NCBI GenBank assembly: GCA_021160485.1
Contig: JAGHCL010000042.1
Span: 1 to 15,011 of the forward strand
Reading direction: 5' to 3'
DNA from: Candidatus Desulfofervidaceae bacterium
GTDB lineage: Bacteria; Desulfobacterota; Desulfofervidia; Desulfofervidales; Desulfofervidaceae
Length of the DNA stretch: 15,011 nucleotides
The notes under the pieces were generated by a model that ran no database searches, was not told where the DNA came from, and was given only the letters and a program-made list of their open reading frames with translations. Shown here in pieces: positions 1 to 8,460 of the stretch. Every line of letters begins with the position of its first letter. The stretch's first letter is position 1. The position numbers and the translations under genes were made by a program.

Positions 1-2
1 TA

Positions 3-3000
3 GTTAGAAAGGTGCTGGTTGGTGGCAAACAGGAACCGAGGGCAAGTACTGGCCAGACGAAGTACCTAGAGGGGGCAGAAAGTCCAGATAGAGATTATTA
101 TAAAAAGTATTCTGATGTTGGTCCATATACTCCGTATACTGGTCAGAAAAAGTTTTACGTCCATAATGGAGAATTTTGCGTAGGTTCTTGGGGAAGTGAC
201 TGTTACCAAATAAAAATTAAAGTTTCAGAAGAGCAAATCGGTATTGTTCAGAAGACATGGGATAAGGTTAGATTTGGAATTATGTTTTTTAACAAATATG
301 GTTCAAAATTTGAAGATGGCGGAAACAAAAATGATGATGGTGGATATATATCTGATTGGATTTCTGGACCCGGAGAGAATATGAATCTTGTGACAAGTGT
401 CCAAAATAAAGATCCTTCTACTTGGACACCATTGGCTGAGTCCCTTTACGAAGCCATACGTTTCTTTAAGGCAATTGATAGTGCTTATCAAAATAGAAAT
501 TATGCCGCCCATGACCCAATCCAACACTGGTGTCAAAAGAACTTTGTGATTATTCTGACTGACGGAGAATCAACAAAGGATAAAAATATCCCTGGCGGTT
601 GTTGGGGTAACCCTGTAACAGACCCTAACGGATTTAATGTGCAAGGATGGATGGATAAAATTGCTAGTAACGAAGGTTATAGTAGTCAAAAATGCACTGA
701 GGCTAATTCCCGGGATGGAACATATTATTTAGAAGGTGTTGCCTATTATGCCCACACAAACGATTTAAGAACCGACCTCCAAAGCACCCAAAATTTAACC
801 ACTTACACCGTATTTGCCTTTGATGAATCTCCGGTTGGCAAAGATTTACTTCAGAAGACAGCTAAGTATGGAGGTTTTATAGACAAAAACGATAATGATA
901 TACCTGACTTACAAAATGAATGGGATCAAAATGGGGATAACATGCCTGATAATTATTATGAAGCCCAAAACGGATATGAATTGGAAAATGCACTATTACA
1001 GGCCATTGCTGATATCCTCAAGCGCGCTTCTTCCGGCACAGCCGTATCTGTGCTTTCTACCTCTACCCGGGGCAGCGGTTGCCTCGCCCAGGCCTATTTT
1101 TTACCTTCTTTAACCGGTGAGAACAATGAAGAACTCTCTTGGATAGGTGAATTAAAGGGACTCTGGGTGGATCCGTATGGTCAGATCAGGGAAGACACGG
1201 ATTCATCGCATGATGCCAGTGGAACAAATGTTAAGGCCCAATTAGAGCTGGATAAAGATAAAGTGCTTAAATTCTACAATGACGGTACCAAGACCGTAGG
1301 ACATATATATTCTTCTGATAAATATGGCAATGTAGAATTTCCATGCTCACCCGATGAAACGAAAGGACTAGCGAATTTTGCTGTTATCTGGAATGCGGGT
1401 AAAAAATTGTGGGAAACAAATGCAGATAATAGGAGCATTTATACCTCAACCGATGGTTCATCTTTGATTGACTTTAAAGATAGTGATGCTTCTACTTTAA
1501 AGGCGTATCTAAGGGCATGCGATGATACAGATGCCCGAAATATTATTAATTATGTGCGAGGAGAAGATGTGGATATTTGTTTGGACAGCGACAATGGCAC
1601 CTGTTCTTCTACTACTTGCACCAAAGGACATCGAGATAGAGCTCTGACGATAAGTGGCACGCAGCATGTCTGGAAGCTTGGGGATATTGTTTATTCCACT
1701 CCCAGAATTTTATCTCACTTTGCCCTTAATACCTATAACATCAGATATAATGATACAACTTACGCCGATTTCATCAAAGAAAGGGTTTATGACCCTACAG
1801 CGGCAAATCCTATCAAGCGTAACGATTACTTATTTGTTGGGGCCAATGACGGCATGTTGCATTGTTTTTACTTAGGTAAGATTAAAGAAGCTTCACCAGA
1901 TACTGATCATCCTGGTTTAAAAGCCATTCTTGAAGACCCTGAAGACAAAAAACCCGGTAAAGAACTCTGGGTGTATATTCCCATGAACGCTTTGCCTTAT
2001 GTAAAATATCTAGCCTATCCTGATTATTGCCACATCTACTATGTTGACCAAAGGGCAATGCTCATAGACGCAAGCATTGACGGAAGTGCCAGTACTACTA
2101 AGACAAAAGATAGCTGGCGCACTATTCTTATTGGTGAGATGCGCTTTGGAGGCAGTCCCAATCCCCCTACTGATGCGCCCACAGTAGGTGGCAAGAAGGT
2201 TGGCTATTCCTCTATTTTTGCCTTAGATATTACTGACCCGGAAGCCCCATCACTACTTTGGGAATTTTCTGATCCTGATTTAAACTTCACTACCTCTTAT
2301 CCGGCCATTGTCAGGGTTGGTCCAGCTGATGAAAATGGCCACTGGTATGTTATTCTAGGTTCTGGCCCAACTGATTATGATGGGGATATCCCGCCAAACA
2401 AAGGTTATCTTTATGTCATTGACTTAAAAACAGGTAATTTGGTAGGCAAGTTAGAAGTGGGTAACAATACCTATGTCGGTGATTGTATTGCTGTTGACCC
2501 TGATAATGATTATAATGTGGATGCTATCTATTGTGGAACAGTAAAAAAACAGGGAAATAATTTAACAGGCAGTATATTGAGGATTTTAACAAATAAAGAA
2601 ACTCCTATTAAAAATGCCAGTGGTTTCATTACTAACTGGAAGGTAACTACTCTTTGCGATACCGATGCCCCAATCACGGCTGCACCTGAATTGGCCTTTG
2701 ATGAAAAGGGAAACCTCTGGTGTTTCTTTGGCACAGGCAAATTTTTTGGCCAAAGTGATAAGACAGATGAGAACCCTCAGTATATTTATGGTGTAAAAGA
2801 TACCTCGTGGGGTTACAATAATGGTAATTGGGGATATACTACAAGTGGCAGTAAAGTGACAAATATAAAAGATGTAACCGATATTACTGTGTCGGCTGAT
2901 ATTGAAGATTACATTTGTATGTGTGAAGGTGGGCAGGTAGATTATTGCAGCGATGATCAACCGGCTAAGAGACAGGATACTAATGGTAACCTGACTTGTG

Positions 3001-3500
3001 GGTGTGGTGAGATGGTTGTTACCGCGGTTAAAAATTTAACTGTAAGCAACTGTGATGGCAATACTACTTGGGATGCTTGTGTTAATTATATTGCCGATAA
3101 CTATGATGGTTGGAAAAGGGCCCTTGACACTAATGCCCCTACCGAGAGAAATATCTCTAAACCAGCTGTTATTGGTCAATTAGCCATGTTTACTACTTTT
3201 AAGCCTAATAGTGATGTTTGTGGTTTTGGTGGAGATAGTTATCTCTATTCGCTTTATTATAAAGCAGGAATTCCTTATAAACAGCCTAGTATTTTGTTAG
3301 ATACCGCATTTCAAAATAATCAAATTAAAGCCCGGGTTCACATTGGTCAAGGGGCGCCAGCTATTGGTGAAAGCATTACAACAAAGCAGGTGGGTAGTAA
3401 GACCAAAACTTACGTTCAGCTTTCTACAGGTCAGGTAGTAGAACTTACCCAGCAACCAGTGTTTTTACCTAATAAAAGACAGTTTTGGATTGAGCAGTAA
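3..3500 (+). CDS. pilY1: PilY1-like type IV pilus adhesin/assembly factor (5' end missing)
   Basis: Probable type IV pilus tip adhesin and biogenesis factor of the PilY1/PilC family, acting outside the cell or at the outer membrane. The frame is open to the window edge, and the signal peptide and first MIDAS motif (DxSxS) of the von Willebrand A domain are absent, so the gene begins upstream. Numbering from the GTG at position 12, the rest of the VWA domain is present: MIDAS Thr139 in STWTPL and Asp184 in ILTDGES. Two thrombospondin-3-like acidic loops follow (D291-D299 and D305-D313), then the link LKRASSGTAVSVL and the C-terminal beta-propeller, which includes LGDIVYSTPR and a calcium loop at D829-D837 (DPDNDYNVD). 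Cysteines cluster at residues 523-536 and 969-1023. The kinase gene starts 16 bases downstream. The family call is firm; the exact role (adhesion, retraction control or surface sensing) is inferred. Confidence 0.9.
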   Translation, partial: VRKVLVGGKQEPRASTGQTKYLEGAESPDRDYYKKYSDVGPYTPYTGQKKFYVHNGEFCVGSWGSDCYQIKIKVSEEQIGIVQKTWDKVRFGIMFFNKYGSKFEDGGNKNDDGGYISDWISGPGENMNLVTSVQNKDPSTWTPLAESLYEAIRFFKAIDSAYQNRNYAAHDPIQHWCQKNFVIILTDGESTKDKNIPGGCWGNPVTDPNGFNVQGWMDKIASNEGYSSQKCTEANSRDGTYYLEGVAYYAHTNDLRTDLQSTQNLTTYTVFAFDESPVGKDLLQKTAKYGGFIDKNDNDIPDLQNEWDQNGDNMPDNYYEAQNGYELENALLQAIADILKRASSGTAVSVLSTSTRGSGCLAQAYFLPSLTGENNEELSWIGELKGLWVDPYGQIREDTDSSHDASGTNVKAQLELDKDKVLKFYNDGTKTVGHIYSSDKYGNVEFPCSPDETKGLANFAVIWNAGKKLWETNADNRSIYTSTDGSSLIDFKDSDASTLKAYLRACDDTDARNIINYVRGEDVDICLDSDNGTCSSTTCTKGHRDRALTISGTQHVWKLGDIVYSTPRILSHFALNTYNIRYNDTTYADFIKERVYDPTAANPIKRNDYLFVGANDGMLHCFYLGKIKEASPDTDHPGLKAILEDPEDKKPGKELWVYIPMNALPYVKYLAYPDYCHIYYVDQRAMLIDASIDGSASTTKTKDSWRTILIGEMRFGGSPNPPTDAPTVGGKKVGYSSIFALDITDPEAPSLLWEFSDPDLNFTTSYPAIVRVGPADENGHWYVILGSGPTDYDGDIPPNKGYLYVIDLKTGNLVGKLEVGNNTYVGDCIAVDPDNDYNVDAIYCGTVKKQGNNLTGSILRILTNKETPIKNASGFITNWKVTTLCDTDAPITAAPELAFDEKGNLWCFFGTGKFFGQSDKTDENPQYIYGVKDTSWGYNNGNWGYTTSGSKVTNIKDVTDITVSADIEDYICMCEGGQVDYCSDDQPAKRQDTNGNLTCGCGEMVVTAVKNLTVSNCDGNTTWDACVNYIADNYDGWKRALDTNAPTERNISKPAVIGQLAMFTTFKPNSDVCGFGGDSYLYSLYYKAGIPYKQPSILLDTAFQNNQIKARVHIGQGAPAIGESITTKQVGSKTKTYVQLSTGQVVELTQQPVFLPNKRQFWIEQ

Positions 3501-3516
3501 ATCCATTTGAGAAATT

Positions 3517-5613
3517 ATGAGAAAGTTATCATATTCTTGTAAGAGGTCAGCTTCATTAAGTGCGCACTGTGAGTTAGTAAACACGGTAGGAAAAGGAACA
3601 TTAGAACACATTATCCATAGTTTTTTGGAACCCTTGGGAATATCTGCCACTGTGTATGAAATAAGTGGTGATTGTGCATGTGCTCTTTTTTCCTCCTGGT
3701 GCCGTCTTCTCCGTTCAGCTTCAGTTAAAAGTGGGAAAAATCTTTGCCATAAATCCTGCTGGACAGAAACCTCTAAAATTGCCATTAAAACAGGTAAACC
3801 CTTTGATCTTAAGTCATGTCGGGGGGGATTAAGTATTTATGCTGTTCCTATTATTGCTAATAAAAAGATAATTGGTGCTATAAGTTTTGCTTACGGGTCT
3901 CCTCCCCGAGATAAAGAAGCTTTGAAGAAAATTGCTGGATTGTATCAATTGCCTTTGGAAGAATTAAAAAGAGCCGCAGAGAAGTATAAAGAAGAACCTC
4001 AATATGTTGTTGAATTTGCCAAACGTCATCTCCACACAGCCGCTGAATTAATTGCTCAGCTTTATTTAAATCAAAAGACTTTGAGACAACATAAAGCGAG
4101 TGAGGAGAAATATCGGCTCCTATTTGAGATGGCTAATGATGCTATTTTCCTGATGGACAGAAATAAAATTATTGATTGTAATAAAAAGGCTTTAGAACTC
4201 TTTGGTTGCAAAAAGGAGGAAATGCTTAATCGCAATCTTTATGATTTTTCTCCTCCTAAACAACCAAATGGAGCGAGTTCTAAATCAAAAGCGCAAGAAA
4301 AAATTCAGGCTGTTCTTCAGGATAAACCTCAGTTTTTTGAGTGGATTCATTCTCGTAAAGATGGCACTATATTTTATGTTGAAGTCAGCCTTAATATCTT
4401 TAAAACAGGAGAAAAGACCTTAATTCTGGCCATTGTGCGAGATGTGACTGAGCGAAAACAGCTCGAGGAGGAATTATTTCAGGCCCTTAAAATGGAAGCA
4501 GTCGGAACTATGGCAGGAGGGATTGCTCACGATTTCAACAATATTCTTAATGCTATCATTGGAAGTGCTGAGATTTTGCGTAGTAAAGTAAAAGAACGCA
4601 AATTACACTATTGGTTGGATATCATTGTTAATCAAAGCCAGCGAGGAGCGCTTTTAATCCGACAGATTCTTGATTTTAGCCGACAGAGTTATGTGGAAAA
4701 AGAACCATTGGATTTACTTCCGCTAGTAAAAGAGCTCGTAAAAATGCTAAAACGCATTTTACCTGAAAATATAAAAATCGAGTTAGATTATGGGAATACC
4801 GATTATGTCGTCCTTTCGTCTCCTGTTCATATTCAACAGATGTTCATGAACCTTGCTACCAACGCCAGGGATGCCATGCCCAAGGGAGGAGAATTGCGGA
4901 TTAAGTTGGATAAAAGGCATTTGGGAAAAGGATATGATGGAGCTTATAATGTTCCTGAAGGGGAATATGTAGTCATATCTGTTCAGGATACTGGAGTAGG
5001 CATGTCCCCTGAGGTAATAAAAAGGGCCTTTGAACCGTTTTTTACTACCAAACCCCCAGGAAAAAGCACAGGATTAGGTCTTTCACAGGTATATGGTATA
5101 GTAAAACAACACAAAGGTTATATTTATATAAGCAGTGAGTTAAAAAAGGGCACCACAGTTTGCATCTGTTTGCCGGCAGCCAAAAGGGAGAAGGAGAGGT
5201 CTGTTCAGGAAATAAGTTCTAGGCAAGTTCGTTCTAAAACAACTGGCGCGATTTTGGTTATAGAGGATAACGAGACAGTGCTTGAAGTGTTAAGAGATAT
5301 TCTTGTTTCAGTTGGACATCGCGTATTTATCGCAAAGAATGGGAAGAAAGGGTTAGAGATATATTCCCAATTAAAAGATGAAATTGATTTAATTATTACA
5401 GATCTCATTATGCCTGAGATGGAAGGAACAGAGTTTTACACAAAGGCAAAAGAGATAAATCCCAACTTGAAAGTTCTCTTTTTAACAGGTTACAGTTTTG
5501 AAGAGAATATTTCTTTAAAGGAACCAGGGGTTAAAGGAGTTGTGCTAAAGCCGGTAGAGGCAAAGAAACTTATTCAGAAAGTAGAAGAAATTTTACAGGA
5601 AGATGATACCTAA
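3517..5613 (+). CDS. hybrid histidine kinase: PocR sensor - PAS - HisKA - HATPase - REC
   Basis: A cytoplasmic sensor kinase with no membrane segment that I can see. Residues about 25-170 resemble a PocR-type ligand-binding domain, with cysteines at 53, 55, 62, 77, 81 and 101 and the typical stretch YAVPIIANKKIIGAISF. A PAS domain covers about 196-315. The phosphoacceptor is His338 in the H-box AGGIAHDFNN. The ATPase domain shows N445/N449 in NLATNARDA and the G-box DTGVGM (491-496), then a GLGLS motif. A C-terminal receiver domain starts near residue 575, with VIEDNE, phosphoacceptor Asp629 in ITDLIMPEM and Lys678 in VLKPVE. All catalytic residues look intact. The ATG at 3517 has only a weak GAGA upstream, and no better start precedes it. 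The gene overlaps the following HD-GYP regulator by 11 bases, so the two are probably partners. The ligand is unknown. Confidence 0.92.
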   Translation: MRKLSYSCKRSASLSAHCELVNTVGKGTLEHIIHSFLEPLGISATVYEISGDCACALFSSWCRLLRSASVKSGKNLCHKSCWTETSKIAIKTGKPFDLKSCRGGLSIYAVPIIANKKIIGAISFAYGSPPRDKEALKKIAGLYQLPLEELKRAAEKYKEEPQYVVEFAKRHLHTAAELIAQLYLNQKTLRQHKASEEKYRLLFEMANDAIFLMDRNKIIDCNKKALELFGCKKEEMLNRNLYDFSPPKQPNGASSKSKAQEKIQAVLQDKPQFFEWIHSRKDGTIFYVEVSLNIFKTGEKTLILAIVRDVTERKQLEEELFQALKMEAVGTMAGGIAHDFNNILNAIIGSAEILRSKVKERKLHYWLDIIVNQSQRGALLIRQILDFSRQSYVEKEPLDLLPLVKELVKMLKRILPENIKIELDYGNTDYVVLSSPVHIQQMFMNLATNARDAMPKGGELRIKLDKRHLGKGYDGAYNVPEGEYVVISVQDTGVGMSPEVIKRAFEPFFTTKPPGKSTGLGLSQVYGIVKQHKGYIYISSELKKGTTVCICLPAAKREKERSVQEISSRQVRSKTTGAILVIEDNETVLEVLRDILVSVGHRVFIAKNGKKGLEIYSQLKDEIDLIITDLIMPEMEGTEFYTKAKEINPNLKVLFLTGYSFEENISLKEPGVKGVVLKPVEAKKLIQKVEEILQEDDT

Positions 5614-6715
5614 AACAATTTTAGCAGTAGATGACGAGGTTTTTAATCTTCAGCTTATAGAAGAATATCTTGGGGAAACTTATACTATTTTGAAGGCTAC
5701 CAATGGTAAGGAAGCCTTGGAAAAAACTATGTTTGCTCTCCCGGACCTTATCCTGTTAGACATAAGGATGCCAGTTATGGATGGGATAGAATTTTTAGAA
5801 AGATTTCATCCAGTTATAGAAGAAAGGCTTATTCCGGTTATTATTTTGACTGCCTATCCTGACAGGGAAACAAAATTGAAGGCCTTTTCACTTGGCTGTT
5901 GGGACTTTATTACCAAACCTATAGATTTAGTTGAATTAAAGTTAAGGGTAAAAAATGCTTTAGAATTAAAATCTTATAAGGATAAGTTAGAAGATAAAGT
6001 TAGGGAAAGAACGAGAGATCTGCAAGGGGCCTATGATAAGATTAAAAAGACACAACTGGAAATCGTAAGGAGACTGGGTAAAGCAGCCGAGTTTAGAGAC
6101 GATGAAACAGGAGACCACATTATCAGAACGAGTAAATATGTCTATGTAATTGCTAAAGCCCTCGGATTGCCTGAGGAAGAATGCGACCTTTTTTACCACG
6201 CTGCCCCTATGCACGATATAGGTAAAATAGGCATTCCTGATGTTATCTTGCTGAAGCCGGGTAAGCTTACTCAGGAAGAATTTGAAATTATTAAACTTCA
6301 TACTTTAATTGGGGCAGAAATCCTTTCGGGCACAGATTTGCCTTTGCTAGAAAAGGCTAAGGAGACAGCCCTGACGCACCATGAAAAATGGGATGGAACT
6401 GGTTATCCGAGAGGTTTAAAAGGGGAAGAAATTCCTCTTTCAGGTAGAATAATGGCTATTGCTGATGTTTTTGATGCCCTTACTAGTAAACGGGTTTACA
6501 AACCCCCAAGCAAGGTAGAAGAGGCCTTGGATTTTATCAAGAGCCAAAAAAATAAGCATTTTGACCCTGAGATTGTGGATGCCTTTTTGGAAGTTCAGAA
6601 TAAAATTCTCCAAATAAGAGAAATGTATAAAAAGAAAGAGCAAAAATCAAAGCTTAAGGAAATAATGGAAAAGATCAAACTCTATCGGCAAAAATTATAT
6701 GAGGTTAAAAATTAG
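5603..6715 (+). CDS. REC-HD-GYP response regulator, likely c-di-GMP phosphodiesterase
   Basis: A two-domain response regulator. The N-terminal receiver has the acidic pocket VDDE, phosphoacceptor Asp53 in LLDIRMP and the conserved lysine in ITKPID. A short helical linker rich in Lys, Glu and Arg (about 125-155) leads to a complete HD-GYP domain with His204-Asp205 in MHDIGKIGIPD, the later HH in ALTHHEKWDG and Gly267-Tyr268-Pro269 in GTGYPRG, followed by ADVFDALTS. Such domains hydrolyse cyclic di-GMP to pGpG or GMP, and nothing here suggests inactivation. A basic lysine-rich tail closes the protein. The ATG lies 11 bases inside the kinase gene, with AGGA just upstream, which gives translational coupling and suggests phosphorylation by that kinase. 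The target process is not shown by sequence; nearness to PilY1 suggests pilus or surface behaviour. Confidence 0.93.
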   Translation: MIPKTILAVDDEVFNLQLIEEYLGETYTILKATNGKEALEKTMFALPDLILLDIRMPVMDGIEFLERFHPVIEERLIPVIILTAYPDRETKLKAFSLGCWDFITKPIDLVELKLRVKNALELKSYKDKLEDKVRERTRDLQGAYDKIKKTQLEIVRRLGKAAEFRDDETGDHIIRTSKYVYVIAKALGLPEEECDLFYHAAPMHDIGKIGIPDVILLKPGKLTQEEFEIIKLHTLIGAEILSGTDLPLLEKAKETALTHHEKWDGTGYPRGLKGEEIPLSGRIMAIADVFDALTSKRVYKPPSKVEEALDFIKSQKNKHFDPEIVDAFLEVQNKILQIREMYKKKEQKSKLKEIMEKIKLYRQKLYEVKN

Positions 6716-7575
6716 TGGGCTGGTTTTTTTGGGCCCTGCTTTCCGCTTTTTCCCTGGCTACAGCAGATGTTTTTACTAAAAAATATTTGAAGGCATTTTC
6801 TCCCTGGCAAATGGGAGCTATCCGAACCTTTTATGCTATTCCTTTTTTATTACCTATCTTATTTCTTCCATGGCCTTCTCTGGATAAAGATTTTTGGTTT
6901 ACATTGTTTTTGCTTTATCCCTTAGAAATTCTGGCATTAATACTCTATATGGCGGCCTTAAAGCTTTCTCCCTTATCTTTAACCTTACCATTCCTTTCTT
7001 TTACACCAGTTTTTCTTATCCTCACAGGCTGGCTGATTTTAAAAGAACTTCCCAATTTATGGGGAGGAGTAGGTATTTGTCTTGTGGTTGGAGGCAGTTA
7101 CTTACTTTACCTTCCCCGTGGCTTTTTAAACCTCAAAAGCGTTTTTACTGCCTTCTGGCGAGAAAAAGGTTCGTTGCTCATGCTTTTTGTAGCATTAATT
7201 TATGCCATTACTTCGGCCTTAGGAAAAAAGGCAATTATCCATTCAAATCCACTATTTTTTGGTGCTTTTTATTATGTTGGCCTGGGCATGTTTTTTCTTC
7301 CCTCTATCTCTAAGCACCCTGAGTTGAGGCAAAAAAATGTTATTCCTCTAGGTCTTATCCTGGGTTTTTTTATTGCCTTGATGATTATAAGCCATGTTAT
7401 TGCCATCAGCCAGACAAAGGCGGTATATATGATTAGCGTGAAACGCTTAAGTCCTGTCTTTGGTGTAATTTACGGAGGGATTATTCTTAAAGAAAAACAT
7501 ATACCTTTGCGTCTTTTTGCTACAGGCTGTATGTGTCTGGGGGCAATTATTATTTATATCTGGGGGTTGGGATGA
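6715..7575 (+). CDS. EamA/DMT-family inner-membrane transporter
   Basis: A very hydrophobic 286-residue protein with about ten predicted membrane segments in two repeated halves, as in EamA (drug/metabolite transporter) proteins. The first helix begins at residue 3 and carries ATADVFTKKYL, and the first half ends with a conserved-looking ILKELPN helix boundary. The second half begins near residue 150 (LLMLFVALIYAITSALGKK) and ends with GVIYGGIILKEKHIPLR. The start is GTG at 6715, one base inside the TAG stop of the HD-GYP gene. GAGG lies about 11 bases upstream, and no ATG would preserve the first helix. The substrate cannot be told: family members export amino acids, nucleosides or metabolites. 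Its stop overlaps the radC start. Confidence 0.88.
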   Translation: MGWFFWALLSAFSLATADVFTKKYLKAFSPWQMGAIRTFYAIPFLLPILFLPWPSLDKDFWFTLFLLYPLEILALILYMAALKLSPLSLTLPFLSFTPVFLILTGWLILKELPNLWGGVGICLVVGGSYLLYLPRGFLNLKSVFTAFWREKGSLLMLFVALIYAITSALGKKAIIHSNPLFFGAFYYVGLGMFFLPSISKHPELRQKNVIPLGLILGFFIALMIISHVIAISQTKAVYMISVKRLSPVFGVIYGGIILKEKHIPLRLFATGCMCLGAIIIYIWGLG

Positions 7576-8255
7576 AACACTATAAGATACCTACCTGGCC
7601 AGAGGAGGAAAGACCGCGGGAAAAACTTTTAAAACTGGGTGCTAGGCATTTAAGTGATGCTGAACTTTTGGCCATCTTGATTGGGAAGGGAACGAAAGAA
7701 AAGACGGCCGTAGATTTGGCCAGAGAGTTGCTTATCAAGTTTGGAACGATTGACGATTTGGCCAGTCGAAGTCCAGAAGAATACAACTCCCTCAAGGGCA
7801 TTGGAACAGCAAAGGCAGTAACGCTAGCGGCTGCCTTTGAGCTTGGTCAACGTCTCCAGTCTCAAAAGAATGCAAGAAAAAGATTTAAAAATCCAGATGA
7901 AGTCGCGGCTGTTTATCTACCCCTGATGCGACATTTAAAGAAAGAGGTATTTAAGGTTCTTCTCCTAAACAATGTCAATCAGCTTATCAAAGAAGTTACT
8001 GTTTCGGAGGGTATTTTGACAGCCAGTCTTGTCCACCCCCGGGAAGTCTTTCGTCAAGCCATTATAGAAACAGCCAGGGGCATTATTCTCATGCACAATC
8101 ATCCCAGTGGTAATCCAAAACCCAGTAAAGAAGACATAGAAATAACCAGACAACTAGTGCAGGCCGGAGAAATTGTGGGTATCCCAGTGCTTGACCATAT
8201 TATCCTGGGTGATGATACCTTCTTTAGCTTTGCCCAAAAAGAGATGTTAAAGTAG
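7572..8255 (+). CDS. radC: RadC/UPF0758 family JAMM-domain protein
   Basis: A RadC-family protein of 227 residues, the usual length. It has an N-terminal helix-hairpin-helix region (LKGIGTAKAVTLAAAFELG) and a C-terminal JAMM/MPN+ domain. The metal-binding signature is intact: His175 and His177 in MHNHPSGNP, with Ser185 and Asp188 in PSKEDIE. RadC was once linked to DNA repair, but its biochemical role is not settled. The frame could start at an ATG at 7533, but that would put 13 untypical residues (with YYLYLGVG) before MKHYKIP. The ATG at 7572, in an ATGA overlap with the transporter stop and after a G-rich stretch, gives the family-typical N-terminus and is preferred. It is the last gene of the left operon, and a likely terminator follows in the gap. 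Confidence 0.94.
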   Translation: MKHYKIPTWPEEERPREKLLKLGARHLSDAELLAILIGKGTKEKTAVDLARELLIKFGTIDDLASRSPEEYNSLKGIGTAKAVTLAAAFELGQRLQSQKNARKRFKNPDEVAAVYLPLMRHLKKEVFKVLLLNNVNQLIKEVTVSEGILTASLVHPREVFRQAIIETARGIILMHNHPSGNPKPSKEDIEITRQLVQAGEIVGIPVLDHIILGDDTFFSFAQKEMLK

Positions 8256-8394
8256 AGTCTGGTAATTTATATCCTCCGCTGCCAGATAAACTCGCTAACT
8301 ACATTTAAGACAATAAGTGTAATGTTGCATTGCAGTTACCTTTATCCTGTGTTGAAATCATTTGGAAATAAGCAAATTGGGAAGCTCTAGATAA

Positions 8395-8423
8395 AGTTTG
8401 GGAAATGCCCAAGACTGTTTTTT
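8395..8423 (+). terminator. candidate intrinsic terminator after the radC operon
   Basis: AGTTTGGG pairs with CCCAAGACT across the loop AAATG (one bulged G), followed one base later by six Ts. The position fits termination of the upstream operon before hxlA. The stem is short and bulged, so confidence is moderate to low. Confidence 0.45.
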
Positions 8424-8442
8424 GCTTGCTTTTGTTTATAAT
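8414..8442 (+). promoter_or_regulatory. candidate promoter for hxlA-hxlB
   Basis: A perfect -10 hexamer TATAAT lies at 8437-8442, 18 bases before the hxlA ATG. The matching -35 is poor (ACTGTT at 8414-8419 with a 17-base spacer) and overlaps the candidate terminator stem. The leader would be very short, and only a weak AAAGA-type ribosome site precedes the ATG. Confidence 0.35.
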
Positions 8443-8460
8443 CGGTGTTAAAAGAAAAAT

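Noticed and set aside
2586..2960. A 124-codon open frame on the minus strand inside the PilY1 gene
   Set aside because: Antisense shadow of a strongly supported gene; its product is hydrophobic, low in complexity and has no recognisable motif.
3465..3785. A 106-codon minus-strand frame across the PilY1-kinase junction
   Set aside because: It is antisense to the end of PilY1 and the PocR domain, both clearly coding, and shows no domain of its own.
7533..7571. Upstream ATG for radC adding 13 residues
   Set aside because: The extra residues are the frame-shifted end of the transporter gene and are not RadC-like; the ATG at 7572 gives the usual N-terminus and an ATGA coupling.
8256..8460. Possible short ORF of 22 codons from ATG 8322 (MLHCSYLYPVL...) in the radC-hxlA gap
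   Set aside because: It has no ribosome site, no recognisable domain and an odd composition; chance ORF in a gap that carries a terminator and promoter.
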